Source of the DNA: JBEKCB01 sp052139675 | GTDB lineage: Bacteria > Planctomycetota > Brocadiia > CAIUPP01 | Assembly: GCA_052139675.1 (NCBI GenBank) | Contig: JBKQWE010000026.1 | Coordinates: 8,510-72,509 of the forward strand | Direction of reading: 5' to 3' | Length of the DNA stretch: 64,000 nt | In this document: positions 41,335-49,175 of the stretch, piece after piece | How positions within the stretch are numbered: position 1 is the stretch's first letter | Layout of the letters: each line of letters begins with the position of its first letter | Made by a program: the position numbers and the translations under genes | Notes under the pieces: model-generated | The model's database searches: none | What the model was told of the DNA's origin: nothing | The model's input: only the letters and a program-made list of their open reading frames with translations

Positions 41335-42774
41335 TCACTGGGTGTAGCCGAGGCTCTTCAGCCGGCCGATGAGTTCCGCATCCGATTCATCCGATTTCCC
41401 CGCATGGGCCGTGGAGATCGAAGGCGGGCCCTCTGTGAAGGCTCGGAGCGTCGCTTCCGGACAGGCTTTCTTCAGGCCCGTCCAGTCGGCAATGACCTTC
41501 TCGCGGCCGCCGGCCACTTCTTCCAATTGGGCGCCGGCCAGTGTTCCCATCGTGCCCAGGAGCTTGCGATTGCCCCAGCGAACCGCTCTCAAGTTAAGCC
41601 CGCTGAACGTCATCTCGCTGTAGATCAGGCGCTCGGGAACCGCCTGATCGCCCAGGATCATCGGCGACAGGTCAATCCCTTGCATCTGCGCGGGGCCCCT
41701 CAGATGAAGGAGCCCCAGCGCCGTCGGCATCAAGTCAACGTGGCTGATATTTCCGGCCACGCGCTTGCCGGCCGGGATCACGCCCGGCAGCCGCATGATC
41801 AGAGGGACGTGAAGCAGCTCTTCGTACAGGCTGTTGCCGTGGCGAAGCTTGCCGTGCTCGAGGAATGCCTCGCCGTGATCGGATAGAACGATCACCAGCG
41901 TCCTCTCGGAAATCCCCAGGTCCTGGAGCAGTTGAAGGATCCTGCCGACGTGCTCGTCCGTGTGGGCGATTTCCCCATCGTAGAGAGCCATCATGTGCGC
42001 CAGGTCCATGACCGAGATATACTTCAGGATGTCTCGCTCGCGCTCGAAGACACGGCGGCCATTCTCTGCACCCTGGTAGCCGGGGTCGAATTTCCTGTCG
42101 TAGGGCGCGGGCGGAACATAGTCGTAATGGCAGTCCCAATAGTGCAGGAAGAGGAAGAAATTCTCGCGGGAATGCTTCTTGAGCCATTGTGTGGCCAGAT
42201 TCGTGATCACAGGATTCGTGACGACCCGGTCAAGCCTGCCGCTGTCCTGCAGCGCCGCTGCTCCCGGTTCCTCGAACGTCAGGCCGACTGTGAAATCATC
42301 ATAGAAACGGAAGCCGCGGTTGAATCCGTAGCGGTGGTTCAGCGGCGGCCCCGTGACGAACGCCGCGGTCACATATCCGCTTTGGGCAAGGCACTGCGCC
42401 AGGGTCGGAACGCCTTCGCCCAGCTTATTATCGAAGTCCTGCACGCCGTGGACGCTGGGATAAAGCGAGGTGAACATGCTCATGTGCGACGGCACCGTCC
42501 AGGACGACGCCGCGGTCAGATTCTCAAAAAGGGTCCCTTCCCTGGCCAGTTGATCGAGATGAGGCGAGGTGTCCCGGTCGTAGCCGTAGCATGTCAGGTG
42601 ATCGGCGCGGCAGGTATCTATTGAGATGAGGAGAAGGTTGTACCTGGGCGCCGGCGGCGGCTCCGCCGCGCAGACGGTCAGGGTGGACAGACAGCAGACC
42701 AGGATCAGGCCGGCCAGAACGCAGCCGGCCGCTCGCAAAAGACCGCCGACGCGCCTAAAACATCGGCTTCCCAT
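41335..42774 (-). CDS. Sulfatase-like protein, copy 2
   Basis: 479 aa from ATG 42774, overlapping the end of the upstream phosphodiesterase gene by 20 bp. An N-terminal signal or anchor (AAGCVLAGLILVCCLSTLTV) precedes a core nearly identical in layout to copy 1: RYNLLLISIDTCRADHLTCY, SSWTVPSHMSMFTSLYPSVH, FFLFLHYWDCHYDYVPPAPY, VIVLSDHGEAFLEHGKLRHG and an identical C-terminus LKSLGYTQ. The nucleophile position is again Thr (T-V-P-S-H). Last gene of the cysD-cysN-phosphodiesterase operon, whereas copy 1 is separate, so this operon position may be the ancestral one. It probably acts on a phosphate or sulfate ester outside the cytoplasm. Confidence 0.87.
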   Translation of the reverse strand: MGSRCFRRVGGLLRAAGCVLAGLILVCCLSTLTVCAAEPPPAPRYNLLLISIDTCRADHLTCYGYDRDTSPHLDQLAREGTLFENLTAASSWTVPSHMSMFTSLYPSVHGVQDFDNKLGEGVPTLAQCLAQSGYVTAAFVTGPPLNHRYGFNRGFRFYDDFTVGLTFEEPGAAALQDSGRLDRVVTNPVITNLATQWLKKHSRENFFLFLHYWDCHYDYVPPAPYDRKFDPGYQGAENGRRVFERERDILKYISVMDLAHMMALYDGEIAHTDEHVGRILQLLQDLGISERTLVIVLSDHGEAFLEHGKLRHGNSLYEELLHVPLIMRLPGVIPAGKRVAGNISHVDLMPTALGLLHLRGPAQMQGIDLSPMILGDQAVPERLIYSEMTFSGLNLRAVRWGNRKLLGTMGTLAGAQLEEVAGGREKVIADWTGLKKACPEATLRAFTEGPPSISTAHAGKSDESDAELIGRLKSLGYTQ

Positions 42775-44956
42775 CCAAGCCCTCGGGCAGCGGGACATTG
42801 AACGCGCGCAGGATCGTCGGGGCGATGTCCACCAGGGACGGCGATTGGGCGGTGCAGTGCACGTTGCTGACGAACGTGCCCGGCACGCACGGGGCATCCA
42901 CGAGATGATCGCCGTCCCACGATTCGTTGTTCGCCACCACGGCGGCGCCCGCCGGGCCGGCGCCCACGGCCGTCTGCCACGAGGCGCGGTAACCGGGGTG
43001 ATAGCCCATGATCAAGTCGGGCGCTTCCTCGACGCATTCACCCTTGTACACGTCTTCCTTCCGGTACACGTTGCGCACCACCGGCTTGCCCGTGTCCGGA
43101 TCGTTCCACGCGCGGAGTTTCCGCACCAGCTCGTCCTGGAGCTGCCGCGCCTCTTCGCCGCGCTGCACGATGCCCTGCCCGTCGCGCCCGGCGATGTTCA
43201 GGTACAGGCTGCAGAATCCCACGGCGTAGGCTTTGGTCCTCGACCAGTCCACGTTCTTCAGGAGCGGCGCTTCTTCGGCGTCGTCGGAATCTTTAAGGTG
43301 CATGTACCCGTTCTGGATGAGCCAGCGGTTCAGATGGACGGCGCGGAGGAAGCTCGTGAAGCCGTGGTCGGAGAGGACGAAAATCGCCGTGTCCTTGTCC
43401 ACCTTCGCCAGCGCCCTGCCGAGGACGGCGTCCATCCGCTTGTAGTGCTCGATAATCGCCGGCGCGGAACTGGTCTCGGTGGGCGGCCGCGTGCGGGCGG
43501 CGTCATCGTCCTCCCAATACATGTGCTCGATCCGGTCGCTCGTGTCGAAGACGATGGCCAGCAGGCCCTTGTCGAACTTCTTCAGTTCCAGGTCGAACAT
43601 CGCCTCGCGCTCGGTCGTGAGCCGATCGCACAACTGCAGGAACGCCGTCGAAGGAATGCGCCCGTGCAGGACGGCCTGCGTGTCCTCGGGCATGCCGAGC
43701 GTGGAGAACGAGCCGATGGCCCGCGCCAGGTCGCCGGCGCCGCCGGCCGGGTGGCTGATCGGGAACGCGGGGTTCTTCGGGTCAATCTGGGGCGCGGTGG
43801 CGTAGAGCTTCAAGTCCGGCTCCAGGCTCACCAGATAAAACCGCACCATCGCCGGGCAGTCGCGCGAGATGCCGCCCGGGAAGGAGATGGAAAGGTAGTC
43901 CGACCATTGTCCCGGCGCCAGGTCCAGCGGGTCGTTCTTTCCGCAGCGCAGCGTGATTTTCTGCTGCTCGGGGACGCGCTGGATGCTCAGGGGAACGGCG
44001 CTGGTCTTCTGGCCGGTGAACCCCATGACCAGCGGGCCGGGGATTTCCGTCTGGATAGCCGACCCGTTCCACGTCACCTCCACGACGCGGTCGGGGGCCT
44101 TGTCGTCGGCGGCGAGGGGCGCCGTGGTGAAAAAGGCGTAACGGCCCAAAGAGCCGGTCACGTCGGGCGTGCCCAGGCCGCTCAGCAAGCTGCCGTTGAC
44201 CGGCTGCGCGGGGAAAGTCACCGGCCAGCGCAGGACCACCGTCGGGATGCCCTGTGCGCCCAGGATGTCCCAGAACGCCTTCTGCGCGGAGGGAAGAACA
44301 TACGGCTGGCCGGATCGCCGCCAGGAGCCTTTGGTGGAAGTCTTCAGGATCGAGAGGTCCGGCAGATAGTTCTCGGGGTTGCGGCGGATGTAATCGAAAA
44401 GGCCGTGCCGGCCGGGGTTCATGCCGGTCGCGGCGGACATCCACGCCACCGGGCTCTCGGGCGGAATCGCCGTCTGCAGCGTCGAGAACGTCCCTTCGCG
44501 CGCGAGCTTGGCGAAATTGGGCATGCGGCCGTCGTCCATCATGCGCTCGACCAGCCGCGGGTCCAGCCCGTCAATGCCGATCACGATCACCCGTTTGTAC
44601 GCCACCTCGCTCCCTTTCGTTGCCAGCGCAACCGACGCACGCCCACGATGCTCGACCAGCCCAAACCCCAGGACAAGCAGGCCGCAACCGACCGCGATCA
44701 GCGCGATGGTGCGGCCCTTCATTTTCCTGATTGCCGGGAACTTCCTCCAGAAGCCCGTGACGCGCAGCACCACCGCCCAGAACAGAAAGAACACGGCGGA
44801 GACGCACCCGATAATGATCCCGATGATAGGGCCCAGGCTGCTCCAGACCTGCTGCGCGGTGCCCGGATCAATGTAGGCGAAGGCGCTCGGCGCGCCGAGA
44901 ATTGCCATCAGGAGGATGGTCAGCATCAGTTTCACTCGAAGGCCGCGCGGGCGCAT
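42755..44956 (-). CDS. Type I phosphodiesterase/alkaline-phosphatase-family membrane protein
   Basis: 733 aa from ATG 44956. N-terminal membrane segments: a signal-like helix (LMLTILLMAILGAPSAFAY), SLGPIIGIIIGCVSAVFFLF and TIALIAVGCGLLVLGFGLV. The catalytic domain follows with RVIVIGIDGLDPRLVERMM (metal Asp), IPPESPVAWMSAATGMNPGR (nucleophile Ser/Thr region of nucleotide pyrophosphatases), HGLFDYIRR, LLAIVFDTSDRIEHMYWED and IFVLSDHGFTSF. The C-terminus APTILRAFNVPLPEGLDGKP is typical of this family in PVC-type bacteria. It hydrolyses or transfers a phosphodiester or related group at the membrane. Its start overlaps the cysN stop by one base (TGATG), and its end overlaps the sulfatase-like gene: tightly coupled with sulfate-activation genes. 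Confidence 0.87.
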   Translation of the reverse strand: MRPRGLRVKLMLTILLMAILGAPSAFAYIDPGTAQQVWSSLGPIIGIIIGCVSAVFFLFWAVVLRVTGFWRKFPAIRKMKGRTIALIAVGCGLLVLGFGLVEHRGRASVALATKGSEVAYKRVIVIGIDGLDPRLVERMMDDGRMPNFAKLAREGTFSTLQTAIPPESPVAWMSAATGMNPGRHGLFDYIRRNPENYLPDLSILKTSTKGSWRRSGQPYVLPSAQKAFWDILGAQGIPTVVLRWPVTFPAQPVNGSLLSGLGTPDVTGSLGRYAFFTTAPLAADDKAPDRVVEVTWNGSAIQTEIPGPLVMGFTGQKTSAVPLSIQRVPEQQKITLRCGKNDPLDLAPGQWSDYLSISFPGGISRDCPAMVRFYLVSLEPDLKLYATAPQIDPKNPAFPISHPAGGAGDLARAIGSFSTLGMPEDTQAVLHGRIPSTAFLQLCDRLTTEREAMFDLELKKFDKGLLAIVFDTSDRIEHMYWEDDDAARTRPPTETSSAPAIIEHYKRMDAVLGRALAKVDKDTAIFVLSDHGFTSFLRAVHLNRWLIQNGYMHLKDSDDAEEAPLLKNVDWSRTKAYAVGFCSLYLNIAGRDGQGIVQRGEEARQLQDELVRKLRAWNDPDTGKPVVRNVYRKEDVYKGECVEEAPDLIMGYHPGYRASWQTAVGAGPAGAAVVANNESWDGDHLVDAPCVPGTFVSNVHCTAQSPSLVDIAPTILRAFNVPLPEGLDGKPMF

Positions 44957-46194
44957 CAGAGGTTCACCTCCTGGACGAGGCCGCCGCCGGCTGTTTCCGG
45001 CCCGCGCGTCAGGATCAGGCGGCCGAGTTCCGGGACGCAGGAGGGAAGCTCCGCGACGATCGGCCGGTCGAGAGCGATGACGACCTCGCCCAGCTCCGTC
45101 TCCTCCAGGCGGTCCGCCGGCGCTTCCAGCGTTTCCAGCGAGGCCGAATCCATCCGCCGCTCGATGGACTCGACCCTGCCGGAAATCTCCTGCGTCGAAA
45201 GACGCACCTGAAGCGCTTCTCCCTTCCGGCAGGCATTGCCCGCCATCCAGAAGACGCTGGCGCGGAACCGGCTCGTCGGGCTCGGCAGCGTCCCCGCGCA
45301 GCCGATGTCTCCGCGCGAGGGCAACCGGGCGGAATCGAGCGCCAGCCCGATGCATTCGCCGCTGACCGCTTCGTTGCGCTCCTGGCCGAAAACCTCGACG
45401 CCCGTCACCCGGGTCTTCAGGCCCGAAGGCAGGAATAGAAGCGCCTGGCCCGCCTCCAAGCGCCCCGACTCGATGCGCCCGACCAGGAGCTTGCGCCCGT
45501 TCCAGGCGTAAATATCCTGAACCGGGAACCGCAGCGGCCCCTCGACGGACCGCGAGATCGCCTGCAGCGCGTCGAGCGCTTCCAGGAGGATGGGACCGTC
45601 ATACCAGCTCATGGCGTCGGAACGATGCTCGACGTTCTCGCCCAGCAGCGCCGAGCCGGGAATAGACGATGCGGACTCCAGGCCCACGGCCTTGAGATAC
45701 TGCCTTGCCGCTTCGGCCACGGCCTCGAACTGCGCGCGATCATGGTTGACCTTGTCCATCTTGTTGATCCAGACGAGCACCTGGCGGATTCCCATGAGGG
45801 AGAGGAAATGGGCATGCCGCTTCGTCTGCTCGCGCACCCCTTCGCACACGTCCACGACCAGGACCGCCGCCTCGGCCTGGGCGGCGCCGGTGATCATGTT
45901 GCGCATCAGCTCCCGATGGCCGGGCGCGTCTATGATGACGTAGTCGCGCCGGGGCGTGTGAAAGAAGGCCTGGGCGGTGTCAATGGTCATCTCGTCCCGG
46001 CGCTCTTCCTGGAGGTGGTCCATCAGGTGGGCGTACTCCATCTCGCGCCCGCGCTCCAGGGAGACCTGGCGGATCTCCTCCAGCCTTTCCGGCGCCACGG
46101 AGCCGGTGTCGCTGAGGAGCCGGCCGATGAGCGTGGATTTCCCGTGGTCGAGATGGCCGACGATGACCAGCTTGAGGGTCTCGCGTTCCGGCAT
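44956..46194 (-). CDS. cysN: Sulfate adenylyltransferase GTPase subunit
   Basis: 412 aa. GTPase motifs are G1 GHLDHGKST (13-21), G3 DAPGHRELM and G4 NKMD, with the effector-region segment MTIDTAQAFFHT. A domain 2/3 beta-barrel follows (FPVQDIYAWNGRKLLVGRIE). It drives CysD to form adenosine 5'-phosphosulfate (APS) from sulfate and ATP. The protein ends after the barrel: there is no fused APS kinase (CysC), and no cysC or APS reductase is nearby. The gap to cysD is 9 bp; downstream it is coupled to the phosphodiesterase gene. Confidence 0.94.
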   Translation of the reverse strand: MPERETLKLVIVGHLDHGKSTLIGRLLSDTGSVAPERLEEIRQVSLERGREMEYAHLMDHLQEERRDEMTIDTAQAFFHTPRRDYVIIDAPGHRELMRNMITGAAQAEAAVLVVDVCEGVREQTKRHAHFLSLMGIRQVLVWINKMDKVNHDRAQFEAVAEAARQYLKAVGLESASSIPGSALLGENVEHRSDAMSWYDGPILLEALDALQAISRSVEGPLRFPVQDIYAWNGRKLLVGRIESGRLEAGQALLFLPSGLKTRVTGVEVFGQERNEAVSGECIGLALDSARLPSRGDIGCAGTLPSPTSRFRASVFWMAGNACRKGEALQVRLSTQEISGRVESIERRMDSASLETLEAPADRLEETELGEVVIALDRPIVAELPSCVPELGRLILTRGPETAGGGLVQEVNL

Positions 46195-46203
46195 GTCCGC
46201 TTC

Positions 46204-46998
46204 CTACATATAGCCCAGGGCCCGAAGCTTCTGCATGGTGTAGGCGGCCTCCTTGTCCTGGGCGCGGCCGCTGCGTTCGGAGGTTCGCGTGGTGAGAAGT
46301 TCCTCGACGATCTGATCCAGGGTCTCGGCCGTCGAAGGCACCGGCTCGCAACAGGTCGCGCAGCCGATGCTGCGATAGCGTTTTCCGCCCTTGGCGAAGT
46401 AGAGATTGACGATGGGAATCTGCTCGCGGCGGACGTACGACCAGACGTCCACCTCGCGCCAGTGCAGCAGCGGATGGACTCTTACGTGCGTGCCGCCTTC
46501 GGCCTGGGACTTGTACTGGTCCCACATTTCGAGCGGCTGGTTCTGGTAGTCCCACTGAAATTGTTCGTCGCGCGGGGAGAAATAGCGCTCCTTGGAGCGG
46601 ATGCCGTGCTCGTCGCGGCGGATGCCGAGGAGCAGCGCCTGGAACTTGAACTTCTCGATGGCCTGGCGCAGGGCGTCGGTCTTGAGGGCCGTGCAGCAGG
46701 CGAATTTCTCGCCGTGCGGGCCCATGCCGGCGGCGATCGCCTCCTCGTTGCGCACGATGCGCAGGTCCAGGTCCCACTTCTTGGCGTATTCGTCCCGGAA
46801 CGCGTAAATTTCCGGGAACTTATAGCCGGTGTCAATGTGCAGGATGGGGAACGGAATCTTGCCGAAGAACGCCTTGCGCACCATCCAAAGCAGCGTGGTG
46901 GAGTCCTTGCCGATGGACCAGAGCATCGCCATCTGGCGGAAGTGATAGTAGGCCTCGCGGATGATATAGATCGTCTGGTTCTCAAGCGAATCGAGCAT
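46204..46998 (-). CDS. cysD: Sulfate adenylyltransferase small subunit
   Basis: 264 aa, slightly shorter than the common ~300. PP-loop ATP pyrophosphatase motif MLWSIGKDSTTLLWM (~25-40), followed by IPFPILHIDTGYKFPEIYAF, ALLLGIRRDEHGIRSKERYF, PLLHWREVDVWSYVRREQIP and GCATCCEPVPSTAETLDQIV, all strongly conserved CysD blocks. It adenylates sulfate with CysN. First gene of the leftward operon cysD-cysN-phosphodiesterase-sulfatase-like. Confidence 0.95.
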   Translation of the reverse strand: MLDSLENQTIYIIREAYYHFRQMAMLWSIGKDSTTLLWMVRKAFFGKIPFPILHIDTGYKFPEIYAFRDEYAKKWDLDLRIVRNEEAIAAGMGPHGEKFACCTALKTDALRQAIEKFKFQALLLGIRRDEHGIRSKERYFSPRDEQFQWDYQNQPLEMWDQYKSQAEGGTHVRVHPLLHWREVDVWSYVRREQIPIVNLYFAKGGKRYRSIGCATCCEPVPSTAETLDQIVEELLTTRTSERSGRAQDKEAAYTMQKLRALGYM

Positions 46999-47078
46999 GT
47001 GGGCCGCCAGAGGCAGTGATCGGAGTTTCCCGGATGGCTTTCGTCCGCATGACGGTCAGCCATCGGACTGACTATTCC

Positions 47079-47107
47079 ATTTTGACGCTCCGGGTCCGAA
47101 TTGTCAA
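47079..47107 (-). promoter_or_regulatory. Candidate promoter for cysD
   Basis: Leftward perfect -35 TTGACA (47107-47102), 17 bp, then -10 CAAAAT (47084-47079), four of six. The leader would be about 75 bases. The divergent gene at 47192 shares this 193-bp spacer. Confidence 0.5.
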
Positions 47108-47191
47108 GCAAATTCTCGGATTGACAGCGCTTTCACTCTCCTGCGATTTGTGGTAAACACCAGATTGCGGGGCTGTTAACCGCTTAACGCT

Positions 47192-48418
47192 ATGGAAGGC
47201 CGGAAGGCTGTGAAGAAGTCCGAAAACACGTTGCGGTTCGCATTCTTGAAACTTTCAAGACGTTGGATTGACTGCCTCTGCCTCGCGGTTGGAATCGTCG
47301 CGCTCGCCACGTGCCTGCGCATCGAGCCTTTCGTCAAGATCGCGCGCATCGCACCCCGGCTGATTCGACAGCGCATCGCCGCCGTTTCCCAGATGATGTA
47401 CGGCGAGGGGTTTATCGGCGATGTGTTTCAGGACATGATCGGGTTCCGGCGGCTCTGCGAGCATCGTGATCCTTATCCGATCCTCGAACCCGCCGCCCGA
47501 GAGCTCGGGTTTGACACGCGATGGCCTCACGCGAGCACTCATCCTCCCACGGCCTTTCTCCTGGTCGCGCCGATTGCCTATATGCCCATGCCTTTGGCCG
47601 AGCAGGATTGGATCGCTTTCAGCATGGCCCTGATCTTCGTCAGCCTGCTCTGCTATCACGTGCGCTGGATGGCGGCGCTGGGGATCTCCCTTTTCTCGGG
47701 AGTTCTCTGGGGGCCGATTTTTACCTCGTTCCAGCAGATTACGCTGATCTGGCTCGCGGGAATCGCCGTCGCGTATCGCTGCCGCTTCCACCGCACATTC
47801 TGGGCCGGCGTCGGGATCGGCGCAGCCTCTCTCACCAAGCTCGTTCCGCTGGGCATTCTGGCGTACTTCCTGTTCATGCGGAAGTACCGCGCGGCGATCG
47901 GGGCGGCGATCGTCTGGATCGGCGCTCTGGCCGTTCTGCTCGCGCTGCAGCCGGGAGTGTTCGCCCGCTACCTGGAAATGAACCGGCAGAACCTGTGGAC
48001 GCAAATCATGCGGCGGGACAACGTCTCGGTCTTCGCGCGCGCCTACGATCTTCTGGGCGGTTTTGGCCTCGCGGCGCTCCTGGCTTACGCCGGCTTCCTG
48101 GTCTGGCGGAATCGAAAGGCCATTTTCGTCCCGGCGCAATCCCCCGATTATTCTTTCTTCTTCTACAGTTTCGTGGCGGTGATGGTCCTTCCTCTCTGTT
48201 GGAGTTTCTCGCTGGCGCCTCTGCTGCCGGTCCTGGGATATTTCCTTTTACGCGGCCGCAGGCCTCATAAGATCGTCTCCGCCGTTTGCCTTTCAGCTCT
48301 AGCGGCATTGCCCACCTACACACAGCCGTTGCTGACTTCCGCCGTACTCCTGCTGTCCAGCGCGTTGTTCTGCCTGGAACAGCCGGGTCCAGGCGCAGCC
48401 ACGCAGCACCCGGCGTGA
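47192..48418 (+). CDS. GT87-like (DUF2029) membrane glycosyltransferase candidate
   Basis: 408 aa, about ten membrane spans (IDCLCLAVGIVALATCL, AFSMALIFVSLLCYHV, ALGISLFSGVLWGPIFT, AIGAAIVWIGALAVLLAL, FYSFVAVMVLPLCWSFSLAP). The first loop carries HRDPYPILEPAA and PHASTHPPTAFLLVAP, typical of GT-C polyprenyl-mannosyltransferase-like proteins (GT87/DUF2029), with the aspartate expected at the catalytic loop in the D-P pair. The segment ASLTKLVPLGILAYF is also characteristic. It probably moves a sugar from a polyprenyl-phosphate donor onto a surface glycan. No clear ribosome site precedes ATG 47192, so the start may lie a few codons downstream (GTG 47210). Confidence 0.78.
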   Translation: MEGRKAVKKSENTLRFAFLKLSRRWIDCLCLAVGIVALATCLRIEPFVKIARIAPRLIRQRIAAVSQMMYGEGFIGDVFQDMIGFRRLCEHRDPYPILEPAARELGFDTRWPHASTHPPTAFLLVAPIAYMPMPLAEQDWIAFSMALIFVSLLCYHVRWMAALGISLFSGVLWGPIFTSFQQITLIWLAGIAVAYRCRFHRTFWAGVGIGAASLTKLVPLGILAYFLFMRKYRAAIGAAIVWIGALAVLLALQPGVFARYLEMNRQNLWTQIMRRDNVSVFARAYDLLGGFGLAALLAYAGFLVWRNRKAIFVPAQSPDYSFFFYSFVAVMVLPLCWSFSLAPLLPVLGYFLLRGRRPHKIVSAVCLSALAALPTYTQPLLTSAVLLLSSALFCLEQPGPGAATQHPA

Positions 48419-48469
48419 GCGGCCGGCGCGCAGCGCGTCGCGCGCGGTCGGTCGCTCCTGTGAACCTTT

Positions 48470-48967
48470 TCAGGCGGTTCCGGGCCTGCGGGGAAGAAGG
48501 TTGCGTCCCAGATTGACGGCGGAGAATGCGCCGAGGACAAGCGCGAACGTCAACGAACCGGCGACGTGCGAAGCCCATCGTTCCCGGCCGAGTTCGCGGG
48601 AGGTCTTGACCTCGCGATTCGCTGCGAACTGGTCACTCTCGACGATCCGCTCATTGGGCGACGAGGAGAAGAACGTATCCGGATCGCTGCGCAGCGTGGG
48701 CGCAAGGAACGCGCACGCGATGACCGCCACGAGAACGAGGGCCGCGACGTGCTTGGCCACCTGCCACGCAAACGCGCCCTTCGGATGGAATCGGTCGAGG
48801 CAGGCGGCTGCGATCAACCCCAGCAGACCGGCGCCCAAACCGGCCCCCAGCGCCCCGCCTTCGCGCAGGCGCAGCATGACCACTGCCTGGCTGACAATGA
48901 AGGCCGAAGCCCACAGCGCCATGATCCACAAGGGGCGCCACGAGAACCGAATCCACGGACGATCCAT
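48470..48967 (-). CDS. Small membrane protein of unknown function
   Basis: 165 aa from ATG 48967; open upstream but without signals. Four hydrophobic segments: PLWIMALWASAFIVSQAVV, GALGAGLGAGLLGLIAAACL, HVAALVLVAVIACAFLAP and VAGSLTFALVLGAFSAVNL. A soluble stretch between spans 3 and 4 is polar (SDPDTFFSSSPNERIVESDQ). No family recognised. It converges with the GT87-like gene. Confidence 0.65.
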   Translation of the reverse strand: MDRPWIRFSWRPLWIMALWASAFIVSQAVVMLRLREGGALGAGLGAGLLGLIAAACLDRFHPKGAFAWQVAKHVAALVLVAVIACAFLAPTLRSDPDTFFSSSPNERIVESDQFAANREVKTSRELGRERWASHVAGSLTFALVLGAFSAVNLGRNLLPRRPGTA

Positions 48968-49062
48968 TTGAGCCCTCGATTCCAGAATGTCAGTGTTCGG
49001 CACATTCTGACGAGAGAGGCCGCTGCCGTCAAGGATTTTTCGGCGTTCCGCCGAAGGCTCGT

Positions 49063-49091
49063 TTGACAGCGACAACGGGAGTGTCTAATCT
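49063..49091 (+). promoter_or_regulatory. Candidate promoter for the heparinase-type gene
   Basis: Perfect -35 TTGACA (49063-49068). With a 17-bp spacer the -10 is TAATCT (three of six); with 15 bp it is TCTAAT (five of six). Confidence 0.48.
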
Positions 49092-49105
49092 CATGCCTCA
49101 AAGCC

Positions 49106-49127
49106 GACCGTCCTTCGGAGGACGGTC
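49106..49127 (+). promoter_or_regulatory. Leader hairpin
   Basis: GACCGTCCT-TCGG-AGGACGGTC, a perfect 9-bp stem in the leader of the heparinase-type gene, about 50 bases before its start. No T-run follows; it may stabilise or regulate the message. Confidence 0.5.
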
Positions 49128-49175
49128 AAATGGGAAATCCAGGTAATTCGTTGGGCCAGTTCGGAAGGACATGTG

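Noticed and set aside
42626..45211. An 861-codon rightward frame across the phosphodiesterase gene
   Set aside because: Antisense shadow; the leftward frame has full alkaline-phosphatase-superfamily motifs and overlaps its neighbours as in an operon.
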